Notes under the pieces: model-generated | Databases searched by the model: none | What the model was told of the DNA's origin: nothing | What the model saw: only the letters and a program-made list of their open reading frames with translations | Shown: positions 56,493 through 64,000 of the stretch, in pieces | Layout of the letters: every line of letters starts with the position of its first letter | How positions within the stretch are numbered: the stretch's first letter is position 1 | Made by a program: the position numbers and the translations under genes | Assembly (NCBI RefSeq): GCF_037975235.1 | Contig: NZ_CP150241.1 | Span: 3,224,001 to 3,288,000, forward strand | Reading direction: 5' to 3' | Origin: Paenibacillus sp. FSL R5-0341 | GTDB taxonomy: Bacteria; Bacillota; Bacilli; Paenibacillales; Paenibacillaceae | DNA length: 64,000 bases

Positions 56493-58200
56493 TATTTGCT
56501 GGCACAAGGGCCAGTCTATCCTTAGCAAAAATAGAGGGTAGAACCGTCAATAACCTCTCACGAGTAAGGGGATCGTCGTAGTTCCAGCCAGCTTCTACTA
56601 TATGTACTTTACTGGGTGCCAGCATTCCAACCAAACTTTGGAGCGTAGAAGGGATATGTACATTCATCTCCTCCTGAGGTACCATCACGAAATTTCGGTC
56701 TCCAGTGTATTGCGTGATTTTATTAAAATCGATTTGTATCCACGGTCTGCCATCAACGATCAGCTGATTTACGGATTCAGTGGGTCGAAAGCCAAGTGAT
56801 TCATACAGGGTAGCGGCAAATCCCGTCTGTCCCATAACATATATATTCTTGCCTAGCATCAGATAGACAGTAGCTCGTTCTCCAGCAATATAATCATCCG
56901 CCAATTGTCGCCGGATCCTCCTGACACTATCCTCATAGCGGTCGATCCACTGTTCAGCCGTTCTGCTTCGACCGAAAAGACCCGCAATATAACGAAGACG
57001 CTCAAAAGTGCTGGTTGATTCGCGATAGACGATGGTTGGGGCAATGGCATCCAGACGAGGTAACTGCTGCTCACTATAGTTGCCTAGCAGTATAAGATCA
57101 GGCTTAAGCAGGGAGACTTGTTCCGGTGCACCTTGTAGTCCAATATCCGGGATGTGATGCAGTTTGTTTCGATATATGACTTGTGATTTCATTGTAGTTA
57201 TACCCGCACCGACTGGGTGGATACCGATAGCAAGTAACTCACCAAGGGTATTGGTACCTGTGGCCACGATTCGTACAGCCGCATCAGGGAGGGAAATCTG
57301 CCTGCCAAGGGAATCCGTGATCGTTCTTTGCCTGGTCCGCCTTAGTATATTGGCGTATTCCCGTGGAGGGTGTCCTGTGAGCTGATGAAAGCGACGACTG
57401 AAATAGTACTCATCCTTAAAACCGACTTGTCGGGATATTTCACGTAAAGTCTCGGTAGAACTGGACAGTAGCCTTTTAGCATGCTGGACCCTGAGCTCTG
57501 TCAGGTAGTCCGTCGGCTTCTTACCCGTCATCAACTTAAACAATTTGCTATATTGCCATCGAACCATGCCGGCCATTTCGGCCAAGAACTCTACCGTCAG
57601 ATCTTCGTAATAGTGCTGTTCCATATAGCTGAGTGTACGCTGTACCGCTTGATCACTTTGCACTGGCGGAGGAGCGCTTTCTAGCTGAGCCATCAGGCCA
57701 AGTATCAGTTGCAGGCGAGCCTGAGTAACTGCTAATTTTGAATGATGAGTAGAAGGGTATTTTTTTTCCTGCAACCGATTTTGCTTGTTGGATTGCAAAA
57801 GGGATGGAGCTACCCAGTCCTCTCCTGCCAATGCCAATTTTATATTAGAAAGAGATAGCCTGTAAGGAAAGCCCAGAATAAGAGGAGGGCAAGCCGGAAG
57901 CAGAGTCAACTGATCCACCTGAAAAGCAAGAAAGGTCAACCGAGCTACATTCGCTTGCTCTTTTATCGTTTTAAGTATGTAGGATTGCTGAGTAGGGAGA
58001 AGAATACAACTACCTTGGCTCAGATCTTGCGAAATGTTGTTCGTCAACAGGCGAATTCCATGATCCAGAGTAATAAGCAGTGTATATTCATTGGCATCCT
58101 TGCTCTTGGTTGATGGATTATGATGATTGGTTTCCTCAAGTGGTGTGAGTTGAAGCAGATCACGCTGCTGCAGTTGGATGTATAGGGAAGCCATTTGCAT
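56482..58200 (-). CDS. AraC-type regulator with fused siderophore-binding domain (Btr-like)
   Basis: I start at ATG 58200 (MQMASLYIQLQQ), nine bases after TGGAGTG; a start at 58236 would run through the Fur box. The protein is about 572 residues. It has an N-terminal ligand/dimer region, a central AraC double HTH at about 195-290 (LTVEFLAEMAGMVRWQYSKLFKLMTGKKPTDYL), then a FecB/TroA-type periplasmic-binding domain to the C-terminus (RIVATGTNTLGELLAIGIHPVGAG). The arrangement equals B. subtilis Btr (YbbB), where bacillibactin bound to the fused domain activates uptake genes. It is cytoplasmic. The adjacent binding lipoprotein is the likely target. Confidence 0.9.
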   Translation of the reverse strand: MQMASLYIQLQQRDLLQLTPLEETNHHNPSTKSKDANEYTLLITLDHGIRLLTNNISQDLSQGSCILLPTQQSYILKTIKEQANVARLTFLAFQVDQLTLLPACPPLILGFPYRLSLSNIKLALAGEDWVAPSLLQSNKQNRLQEKKYPSTHHSKLAVTQARLQLILGLMAQLESAPPPVQSDQAVQRTLSYMEQHYYEDLTVEFLAEMAGMVRWQYSKLFKLMTGKKPTDYLTELRVQHAKRLLSSSTETLREISRQVGFKDEYYFSRRFHQLTGHPPREYANILRRTRQRTITDSLGRQISLPDAAVRIVATGTNTLGELLAIGIHPVGAGITTMKSQVIYRNKLHHIPDIGLQGAPEQVSLLKPDLILLGNYSEQQLPRLDAIAPTIVYRESTSTFERLRYIAGLFGRSRTAEQWIDRYEDSVRRIRRQLADDYIAGERATVYLMLGKNIYVMGQTGFAATLYESLGFRPTESVNQLIVDGRPWIQIDFNKITQYTGDRNFVMVPQEEMNVHIPSTLQSLVGMLAPSKVHIVEAGWNYDDPLTRERLLTVLPSIFAKDRLALVPANIKK

Positions 58201-58220
58201 TCGGGAGCACTCCAATCTAG

Positions 58221-58235
58221 TGATAACAATTCTCA
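58221..58235. promoter_or_regulatory. candidate Fur box upstream of the Btr-like regulator
   Basis: TGATAAC-A-ATTCTCA matches the Bacillus 7-1-7 Fur consensus TGATAAT-N-ATTATCA at 12 of 14 positions. It lies 21-35 bp upstream of the start codon. Confidence 0.7.
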
Positions 58236-58315
58236 ATTACTAGTTTACCACATTTTACACGTTAGAGAATGTTTCGTTGCAAACCTTATTACACGCAGTA
58301 CAAATTTACAAAATC

Positions 58316-58353
58316 AAAAAAATCCTCCATAGCCCAAAGGGGGTGGAGGATTT
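58316..58353 (-). terminator. intrinsic terminator after the siderophore-binding lipoprotein gene
   Basis: On the minus strand AAATCCTCC pairs with GGAGGATTT, followed by a T run. It separates the binding-protein transcript from the regulator downstream. Confidence 0.8.
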
Positions 58354-58368
58354 CGACGTTATCAAGCG

Positions 58369-59325
58369 TTATTGTTGATTCATCCATTTTGGCAATTCAT
58401 CAAGCAATTGCTCCAGTGCCAGCAGGTTGTCGGTATTCCATTCGGCTGATGCTGTGTAGACGTGTCCTTGCTGAACGGCCGGCAACGTTTTCCACAAAGT
58501 GCTTTGTAATAAGCGTTCAGATTCAGCTCGGCTTTCGTCATTATCGAGCGTTAGGACAAAGAGATGATCTCCTGCATAGTCCGGCATTAGTTCTTCCGAA
58601 AGTTGGACAAATGTTTGGTCCTTGTCGATAATATTTTGCTGAATTGCTGGCGGAATTGCAAATCCGTGCTCTTGATACAAGACTACACCCAAGGAACGAT
58701 TGCCCATCACATAGAGCTGTTTACCTAACTGCAAGAAGATGGTCGCTGTCTCGCCCTCAGCCACATTCAGCTTGTCCCACATCGCTTCCGCTTTTGTATC
58801 AAATCTGCTTATCCATTGCTCTGCCTCATCCTGTTTGCCAAAAATGTTACCTAGCTCGCGTACGCGTTCTGTAAAAGGTAAGGCCGAGTTGAACGGAATG
58901 GTAGGCGCAATCTTCGAAAAAGCAGCGTTTCGGTCAGCATCTTGGTTATAACCATTCAAAATCAAGTCAGGCTGCAAGGCCGTAATTGCCTCCAAATCAC
59001 CAGGGTTCCCGACATCCTCAATACCTTCTAATCGGTCTACAATATAGCTTTCAGAAGCATGGACCAGATTTGCTCCTACGACCGGGAGATCCATTGCCAG
59101 GAGATCTCCAAGGGTTGAACCAAGATAGATCACTCGTTGTGGTTGAGTTGGTATTTCAGTTACTTCGCCTGTTTGGGTTGTATAGCTTTTTGTCGTTTGC
59201 TCGTTGGTCTTCACAGGTTCTTGCGAAGAGGTGCTCTCCGAACGGCTGCATGCTGCAAGGACGGATAGAAGAAGGAAGCATGCTCCCCATATGAATAGGT
59301 GTTTCTTAATTGTACTGTTCATCAT
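58369..59325 (-). CDS. iron-siderophore ABC transporter substrate-binding lipoprotein
   Basis: This is a 318-residue FecB/FhuD-family protein. The signal has the lipobox SVLAACS (Cys26), followed by a Ser/Glu/Thr-rich tether. Two lobes are joined by a long helix, with the typical RVIYLGSTLGDLLAMDLPVVGAN and PDLILNGYNQDADRNAAFSKIAPTIPFN. RBS AGGGGGA precedes the start. It captures a ferric siderophore outside the cell for an ABC permease, but no permease or ATPase gene is adjacent. A Fur box lies 29-43 bp upstream and the gene for a regulator with the same domain follows. Confidence 0.92.
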   Translation of the reverse strand: MMNSTIKKHLFIWGACFLLLSVLAACSRSESTSSQEPVKTNEQTTKSYTTQTGEVTEIPTQPQRVIYLGSTLGDLLAMDLPVVGANLVHASESYIVDRLEGIEDVGNPGDLEAITALQPDLILNGYNQDADRNAAFSKIAPTIPFNSALPFTERVRELGNIFGKQDEAEQWISRFDTKAEAMWDKLNVAEGETATIFLQLGKQLYVMGNRSLGVVLYQEHGFAIPPAIQQNIIDKDQTFVQLSEELMPDYAGDHLFVLTLDNDESRAESERLLQSTLWKTLPAVQQGHVYTASAEWNTDNLLALEQLLDELPKWMNQQ

Positions 59326-59353
59326 TATTTCCCCCTGAATTCTCTTTACTCAT

Positions 59354-59368
59354 TGATAACCATTATCA
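59354..59368. promoter_or_regulatory. Fur box upstream of the siderophore-binding lipoprotein
   Basis: TGATAAC-C-ATTATCA matches the 7-1-7 Fur consensus at 13 of 14 positions. It lies within a longer dyad, ATTGATAA-CCA-TTATCAAT. Confidence 0.82.
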
Positions 59369-59566
59369 ATTACAACGTAATTATAGGTGCCTTTTCAGCG
59401 GCTTACAATGAAAAAAACGCAGTGAATTTATTTGTACAAATGTCAATGCGTTCATCTATTTGTTCGTTGCATTATTTTCAATCCGCAGATGCGCTGTCAT
59501 CGGAGTAGGCGTGGTCAAAAACAGCTTGCTATATAAGGAATTAATAACATTTGGATAATAATGACA

Positions 59567-59595
59567 TTGACAACTGCAGGTTTTTCCAAAATAAT
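59567..59595 (+). promoter_or_regulatory. sigma-A promoter of codBA
   Basis: A perfect TTGACA (59567-59572), a 17-bp spacer and AATAAT (59590-59595). Transcription should begin near 59602, giving a leader of about 220 bases. Confidence 0.7.
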
Positions 59596-59601
59596 AGTAT
59601 G

Positions 59602-59780
59602 TAATTGAATACTGGTACCTTTAATTCAGTCCAGAGAGGCTGGCAAGGGCAGCGGATTTCATAATCACGCGAGAATCAGGGCATATTCCGTAATAGGATG
59701 CTCTGTGTCTTCGCGCGGATTATGATGCAAAAAGAGGCTACTTGTCAGTGTATAACTTGACGAGTAGCCTCTTTTTTTCT
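59602..59780 (+). ncRNA. PyrR-binding attenuator leader of codBA
   Basis: CAGTCCAGAGAGGCTGGCAA at 59627-59646 matches the conserved PyrR-binding loop of pyr operon leaders (core AGTCCAGAGAGGCT); CCTTT before it and AAGGG after it form the lower stem. A long irregular hairpin follows (CATAATC...GATTATG, about 59660-59724), then a terminator just before codB. The terminator 3' strand AGCCTCTTT could also pair with AGAGGCT in the PyrR site. High UMP/UTP-bound PyrR would favour termination, so cytosine salvage drops when pyrimidines are plentiful (inferred). Confidence 0.8.
59731..59778 (+). terminator. attenuator terminator of the codBA leader
   Basis: AAAGAGGCTACTTGTCA pairs with TTGACGAGTAGCCTCTTT and seven T follow. 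It lies 46 bases before the codB start, so it acts in the codBA leader and not after an upstream gene: the nearest upstream gene is on the other strand. Confidence 0.88.
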
Positions 59781-59823
59781 GCTTTTTATGGTATCAGATA
59801 CACTTTACGTTGGGGGTATTCTG

Positions 59824-61101
59824 ATGAGCAAACAAGATCAAGAGTTTTCATGGCAAGCTGTGCCGAAATCGCAAAGAAACCACTTTTGGAAGACGTTATC
59901 CGTCATGCTCGGTTTCACATTTTTCTCAGCCAGTATGCTGGCAGGAGGGACGTTGGGCGTAAGCTTGACGTTCATGGAGTTCATTGGCATCGTGCTTGCA
60001 GGCAATCTGGTGCTCGGTATCTATACAGGGGCACTGGCACATATCGCTGCCAAAACGGGCCTGTCCACACATTTGCTTGCTAAATATGCGTTCGGTGCAA
60101 AAGGGTCGTATCTGCCTTCGTTCCTGCTAGGATTCACACAGGTTGGATGGTTCGGAGTCGGCGTAGCCATGTTCGCGATTCCGGTCGCCAAAGCTATGGA
60201 TTGGAACGTGTACCTGTTGATTATCGTGTTTGGACTTGCCATGACAGCGTCAGCCATCTTCGGCATGAAGTCACTCGTCATTCTCGGATATATCGCGGTT
60301 CCTGCGATTGCCATTCTCGGTGGTTACTCCATGTTCGAAGGTGCAGGTTCGCTGGGTGGTCTACAAGGGTTGCTTGATTACACGCCGACTCAGTCGCTTA
60401 CCGCGGCGGCAGCATTAACGATCTGTATCGGATCATTCATAAGCGGCGGAACGCTGACACCCGATTTTGCCCGGTTTTCACGGACATCCAAACAGGCCGT
60501 TACCGCAACAGTTATTGCATTCTTTCTGGGTAACTCACTCATGTTTCTCTTCGGTGCAGTTGGAGCAATGGCCTATAACCTAGCCGATATCTCAGAGGTC
60601 ATGTTCCTGCAAGGATTAATCATCCCAGCAATCATCGTTTTGGGCTTGAATATCTGGACCACAAACGATAATGCACTGTACGCTTCAGGTCTTGGTTTTG
60701 CCAACATCACCAAAATTTCGAAGAAATTCTTCGTCATCGTTAACGGCATCGTTGGTACTGTATTCGCGATGTGGATGTACAACAATTTCGTCAGTTTCCT
60801 AAACGTACTTGGCGCGGCGGTACCATCCATCGGGGCCATTATTATCGCAGATTACTTCATTGTAAAACGTAGAAACTATAAGCCATTTGCCGACATGTCA
60901 TTCAAAAATGTAAACTGGGTAGCGATGGCCGCATGGGCCATCGGCGTGGCATTCGCCCAACTGGCTCCTGGCGTAACACCATTGAACGCACTGCTTGGTA
61001 CAGCAGTAGCCTATATCATCTTGATGCTGATTGTTCCTGCGAAAGAATCCAAAGAAATGGGGAAAATAAATGATTATACAGAACGCAAAATTGCGGGGTA
61101 A
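59824..61101 (+). CDS. codB: cytosine permease
   Basis: I start at ATG 59824 ([19 protein letters not shown]) behind GGGGGT; a start at 59788 would overlap the attenuator region. The protein is 425 residues with 12 predicted helices of the NCS1 family. [40 protein letters not shown] is the diagnostic TM1-TM2 region and [18 protein letters not shown] is the conserved TM8 site. It imports cytosine by cation symport. It overlaps codA by 32 bases, so uptake and deamination are tightly coupled. It is controlled by the PyrR-type leader. Confidence 0.95.
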   Translation: MSKQDQEFSWQAVPKSQRNHFWKTLSVMLGFTFFSASMLAGGTLGVSLTFMEFIGIVLAGNLVLGIYTGALAHIAAKTGLSTHLLAKYAFGAKGSYLPSFLLGFTQVGWFGVGVAMFAIPVAKAMDWNVYLLIIVFGLAMTASAIFGMKSLVILGYIAVPAIAILGGYSMFEGAGSLGGLQGLLDYTPTQSLTAAAALTICIGSFISGGTLTPDFARFSRTSKQAVTATVIAFFLGNSLMFLFGAVGAMAYNLADISEVMFLQGLIIPAIIVLGLNIWTTNDNALYASGLGFANITKISKKFFVIVNGIVGTVFAMWMYNNFVSFLNVLGAAVPSIGAIIIADYFIVKRRNYKPFADMSFKNVNWVAMAAWAIGVAFAQLAPGVTPLNALLGTAVAYIILMLIVPAKESKEMGKINDYTERKIAG

Positions 61102-62338
61102 AGAAGGACTATGGAATATCGTTGTGAAAGACGGGAAGTTCGAACGAATCACACAATCGCTGGAAGTGAACGACAATGAGGAAGTCCTGGATGTCAACGG
61201 ATCGCTTGTCCTGCCACCGTTCATTGAACCTCATATTCATCTCGATACAACGCTAACCGCAGGCGAGCCGGAATGGAATCTAAGCGGAACACTGTTCGAA
61301 GGCATTCAGCGCTGGTCAGAGCGCAAGGCTTTCTTGACACATGAGGATGTCAAAACACGTTCCAAAACGGCATTGAAATGGCAATTGGCACAGGGTATCC
61401 AACATGTGCGGACACATGTAGACGTTACCGATCCAAGCTTGATCGCCGTTAAAGCCATGCTTGAAGTAAAAGAAGAAATGTCTCCATATATGGATATCCA
61501 GCTTGTTGCTTTTCCGCAGGAAGGCATTCACTCTTATCCAAACGGTGCAGAGTTGCTGGAAGAGTCGTTAAAAATGGGCGTTGATGTAGTCGGCGGCATT
61601 CCACACTTTGAATTCACACGTGAATACGGCGTTGATTCAATGAAAGTTGCGTTTGATCTGGCCGAAAAATACGATCGTCTCATCGATATCCATTGCGATG
61701 AAATCGATGATGAGCAATCCCGTTTTGTTGAAGTCGTTGCCAAGGAGGCTTACGAGCGTGGACTGGGTTCACGCACAACGGCAAGCCACACAACAGCGAT
61801 GGGGTCATACAATGACGCTTATACGTACAAATTGTTCCGTCTGCTGAAGATGGCTGATTTGAACTTTGTCTCCAATCCCCTGGTCAACATTCACCTGCAA
61901 GGACGCTTCGACACGTATCCGAAGAGAAGAGGGCTTACGCGTGTCAAAGAGTTGCAGGAAGCAGGTCTGAATGTATGTTTCGGCCATGATGACATCTTCG
62001 ATCCGTGGTATCCGCTCGGCACAGGCAACATGCTTCAAGTGCTGCATATGGGGATTCACGCTTCCCAGTTGCTTGGTTATGACCAGATCGTGAATTCAAT
62101 CGACCTTATTACGAAAAACAGTGCAAGAACGTTACACATCGAGGATGTATACGGTGTTGAAGAAGGCAAACCTGCCAACTTCATCGTACTTGAAGCAGAG
62201 AATGAATATGAGGCTGTTCGCAAACAATCCGGCGTACTTTATTCCTTCAGAGGTGGCCGTAAAATCGCGGAATCGAAGCCACGAGATACATCCATCATTT
62301 TTGAGGGCGGTACAGAGAAGGTTACTTTCAATAAATAA
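61070..62338 (+). CDS. codA: cytosine deaminase
   Basis: This 422-residue amidohydrolase is very close to E. coli CodA. It has [20 protein letters not shown] (metal-binding HxH), [25 protein letters not shown] (metal His and catalytic Glu), [16 protein letters not shown] and [14 protein letters not shown] (metal Asp). It deaminates cytosine to uracil and ammonia, feeding uracil to salvage. The start at 61070 lies inside codB, with a 32-base overlap. The PyrR-type leader fits a role in pyrimidine supply. Confidence 0.97.
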   Translation: MIIQNAKLRGKEGLWNIVVKDGKFERITQSLEVNDNEEVLDVNGSLVLPPFIEPHIHLDTTLTAGEPEWNLSGTLFEGIQRWSERKAFLTHEDVKTRSKTALKWQLAQGIQHVRTHVDVTDPSLIAVKAMLEVKEEMSPYMDIQLVAFPQEGIHSYPNGAELLEESLKMGVDVVGGIPHFEFTREYGVDSMKVAFDLAEKYDRLIDIHCDEIDDEQSRFVEVVAKEAYERGLGSRTTASHTTAMGSYNDAYTYKLFRLLKMADLNFVSNPLVNIHLQGRFDTYPKRRGLTRVKELQEAGLNVCFGHDDIFDPWYPLGTGNMLQVLHMGIHASQLLGYDQIVNSIDLITKNSARTLHIEDVYGVEEGKPANFIVLEAENEYEAVRKQSGVLYSFRGGRKIAESKPRDTSIIFEGGTEKVTFNK

Positions 62339-62382
62339 ATTTTCTTTCATAACCTCGGTCTCAACCTAAATCACACAGAAAT

Positions 62383-62431
62383 AATATACCGATTAAAAGC
62401 CGCTATTAGAGCTGCTTTTAATCGGTATATT
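62383..62431. repeat. long perfect hairpin downstream of codA
   Basis: AATATACCGATTAAAAGC (62383-62400) and GCTTTTAATCGGTATATT (62414-62431) form a perfect 18-bp stem with a 13-base loop. A weak T-rich tail makes it a possible codA terminator, though the stem is longer and more AT-rich than its neighbours. Confidence 0.7.
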
Positions 62432-62469
62432 AATTATGATATAACATCTTAGTGATGGAGGAAGTTGCT

Positions 62470-62532
62470 ATGGATCTAAGCTCTGCATTCACACTGGAAT
62501 CTCGCGATAGCGAGCAGATAGATGTATTTTGA
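62470..62532 (+). CDS. possible 20-residue small protein or leader peptide before arsR
   Basis: A 20-codon frame (MDLSSAFTLESRDSEQIDVF) has GGAGG eight bases before its ATG, the best RBS in the region. TATAAC lies shortly upstream as a possible -10. It ends four bases before the arsR -35 box. It could be a real small protein, a remnant, or chance. Confidence 0.35.
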   Translation: MDLSSAFTLESRDSEQIDVF

Positions 62533-62535
62533 AGA

Positions 62536-62580
62536 TTGACTTTAGGATGGTTGCATTATAATATAAGCATGCACTTATAT
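62536..62580. promoter_or_regulatory. arsR promoter and operator
   Basis: TTGACT (62536-62541) and TATAAT (62557-62562) are 15 bp apart. The perfect dyad ATATAAG-CATGCA-CTTATAT (62561-62580) overlaps the -10. It has the form of ArsR/SmtB operators and lies 22 bp before the arsR start. Confidence 0.7.
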
Positions 62581-62601
62581 TCTACGGAAGGAGAAAGTGA
62601 T

Positions 62602-62928
62602 ATGGATTCAATTCAAGAAGCAGCTGATAAGCTAAAATTGTTGGGTGACAAAACACGTCTTACGATACTTACACTCCTCAAGGAACGTGAATGGTGCGTA
62701 TGTGAATTTGTAGAAATTTTGGACATGTCACAACCGGGCATTAGTCAGCATTTACGCAAGTTGAAAGATCAAGGGTTGGTTAAGGAGAGCAAACGCGGTC
62801 AGTGGGTATATTACTCTTTGAATGTAGAGAATACACCTTATATCAAGTCAGTCTTGGAATTCATGCCGGATTCGGTGGAGATCCTTAAGTCTTTAAACAA
62901 AGAGAACTATACTTCAACGTGTAATTAA
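62602..62928 (+). CDS. arsR: ArsR family arsenic-responsive repressor
   Basis: I start at ATG 62602 (MDSIQEAADKLKLLGDKTRL) behind AAGGAG; longer starts run through the operator. The protein is 108 residues. The winged helix has WCVCEFVEILDMSQPGISQHLRKLKDQGLV; the Cys32-Val-Cys34 pair in the recognition helix region is the As(III)/Sb(III) site of ArsR proteins of the R773 type. Metalloid binding releases DNA. Operators lie both before this gene and before arsB, so both respond to the same repressor. Confidence 0.92.
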   Translation: MDSIQEAADKLKLLGDKTRLTILTLLKEREWCVCEFVEILDMSQPGISQHLRKLKDQGLVKESKRGQWVYYSLNVENTPYIKSVLEFMPDSVEILKSLNKENYTSTCN

Positions 62929-62940
62929 TTTTTTATTTAT

Positions 62941-62960
62941 ATATAAGCACATAGTTATAT
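62941..62960. promoter_or_regulatory. second ArsR-type operator, before arsB
   Basis: ATATAAG-CACATA-GTTATAT repeats the arsR operator with one arm mismatch. It lies between arsR and arsB. Confidence 0.65.
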
Positions 62961-63004
62961 ACTAATATGAAATGAAATGAATAGAAAAGAAAAGAGGGAT
63001 GTGT

Positions 63005-64000
63005 TTGTTATCTACGCTGCTCGCTTGCATTATCTTTTTAATCACACTTGTGCTTGTAATTTGGCAGCCTAAAAACCTGTCCATTGGTTGGTCTGCTTGC
63101 GGCGGAGCAATTCTTGCTTTACTGGTGGGTGTGGTCAATCTCCAAGACGTATGGGATGTGACGCAAATCGTATGGAATGCGACACTTGCATTTGTCGCAA
63201 TCATTCTGATTTCGTTAATTTTGGATCGTATTGGATTATTCGAATGGGCTGCTTTACATATGGCGAGAGCTGCTCATGGCAACGGTGTCCGGATGTTTGT
63301 TTATGTCTCCATATTGGGAGCAGTGGTTTCTGCTTTCTTTGCCAATGACGGAGGCGCATTGATTTTGACACCGATTGTTCTAGCCATGGTGCGTGCGCTG
63401 AATTTCGATGAGAAAAAAGTATTTCCATTTATTATAGCCAGTGGATTTATTGCGGACACGACATCCTTGCCGTTCATTGTAAGTAACCTGGTGAACATCG
63501 TGTCTGCCGATTTCTTTGGTATTACGTTTATGGAATATGCAGGAAGGATGTTTGTCCCGAATCTGTTCTCACTGGCGGCGAGTATCGGCGTACTGTATCT
63601 CTTTTTCCGAAAGAGTATTCCAAAACGCTTTGATGCGAATGAATTGAAACCTCCGATATCTGCGATTAAGGATATGAAAATGTTTCGGTTATCGTGGGTG
63701 GTGTTGGGGGTTCTGCTCATTGGATACTTCACCAGTGAATTTATCGGAATACCCGTATCCTTTGTGGCAGGTGTTGTCGCAATATTCTTCCTCATCATGG
63801 CTTCCCGCAGTTCTGCTGTGCCGACTACTATGCTTATCAAAGAAGCACCTTGGGCAATCGTATTCTTCTCCATCGGCATGTATGTAGTGGTGTATGGTCT
63901 ACGTAATGCCGGTTTGACGGACCTTCTGGCTGTAGTTATTCAGGCGGTGGCAGATCAAGGATTGTTTGCTGCAACGATAGGTATGGGTTTTATTGCTGCG
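63005..64000 (+). CDS. arsB: arsenite efflux pump, ArsB family, 3' partial
   Basis: The frame stays open from here to the window end (about 332 codons). TTG 63005 has AGAGGG at six bases; an in-frame ATG at 62999 touches that RBS and is the alternative. Repeated membrane helices and the sequence [22 protein letters not shown], with [21 protein letters not shown], are diagnostic of ArsB-type As(OH)3/H+ antiporters. Full-length members have about 430 residues, so roughly 100 are missing beyond the window. It is co-regulated with arsR through the second operator. No arsC is visible; it could follow outside the window. Confidence 0.93.
   Translation, partial: MLSTLLACIIFLITLVLVIWQPKNLSIGWSACGGAILALLVGVVNLQDVWDVTQIVWNATLAFVAIILISLILDRIGLFEWAALHMARAAHGNGVRMFVYVSILGAVVSAFFANDGGALILTPIVLAMVRALNFDEKKVFPFIIASGFIADTTSLPFIVSNLVNIVSADFFGITFMEYAGRMFVPNLFSLAASIGVLYLFFRKSIPKRFDANELKPPISAIKDMKMFRLSWVVLGVLLIGYFTSEFIGIPVSFVAGVVAIFFLIMASRSSAVPTTMLIKEAPWAIVFFSIGMYVVVYGLRNAGLTDLLAVVIQAVADQGLFAATIGMGFIAA

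Noticed and set aside
63301..63879. 192-codon frame on the minus strand at the end of the window
   Set aside because: It is antisense to arsB, whose plus-strand frame has diagnostic motifs.

Overview
The window looks like a stretch of chromosome from a low-to-mid GC, endospore-forming Gram-positive of the Paenibacillus type (inferred, not proven). The evidence is two surface proteins with S-layer-homology (SLH) domains, many carbohydrate-active enzymes next to AraC, LysR and ArsR regulators, a YesM/YesN-type two-component pair beside a sugar ABC importer that has no ATPase gene, Firmicutes-type cydABCD, GGAGG-type ribosome binding sites, and hairpin-plus-T terminators after most units. I see no rRNA, tRNA, CRISPR array, transposase or phage module. 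It is mostly core and accessory metabolism made of small independent units, each with its own regulator.

Layout. 1-8.5 kb: an SLH-anchored GH3 glycosidase (5' end outside the window), a self-regulated MFS efflux pump/TetR pair, a GH2 glycosidase with a DUF3237-like partner, and a secreted histidine acid phosphatase. 8.5-14.9 kb: an ECF sigma/anti-sigma pair, a small redox and detoxification operon (tautomerase, quinone-reductase-like flavoprotein, aldo/keto reductase), a TetR regulator facing a double carboxymuconolactone-decarboxylase protein, and a LysR regulator. 14.9-22.8 kb: a beta-glucoside PTS operon (IIBCA plus 6-phospho-beta-glucosidase) behind a leader hairpin and a cre site, an MFS carrier, a GNAT acetyltransferase, and a LysR/MFS divergent pair. 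23-29.2 kb: cydABDC, coding for cytochrome bd and its assembly exporter. 29.2-36.7 kb: a YesN/YesM-type response regulator and kinase converging on an SBP-permease-permease ABC importer. 36.8-41.7 kb: a MetX-like hydrolase with a divergent LysR gene, a Nudix protein, an HxlR/DsbA-family divergent pair, and an Sm-like, Ser/Arg-rich protein. 41.9-48.4 kb: GH51 arabinofuranosidase with a divergent ArsR-type fused regulator, a phosphotransferase gene broken by two frameshifts, and an AraC/GH4 glycosidase divergent pair. 48.4-56.5 kb: a 1260-residue SLH adhesin behind a cluster of palindromic sites, a LysR gene divergent from acetoacetate decarboxylase plus a ketopantoate-reductase-like enzyme, and a membrane/TPR-like protein. 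56.5-64 kb: an iron unit (a siderophore-binding lipoprotein and an AraC regulator that itself carries a binding-protein domain, each behind a Fur box), codBA behind a PyrR-type attenuator leader, and arsR-arsB with two matching operators, arsB running off the end.

The strongest observations beyond routine annotation are the PyrR-binding RNA leader in front of codBA, the doubly frameshifted phosphotransferase with an ATT at its start position, the two-gene Fur-linked siderophore sensing unit without permeases, the three-copy ACAAGAACATGT/ACAAGTTCTTGT cluster upstream of the large adhesin, and the CotB-like architecture of the Sm-like Ser/Arg-rich protein. I did not find a clearly novel multi-gene defence or mobile system.
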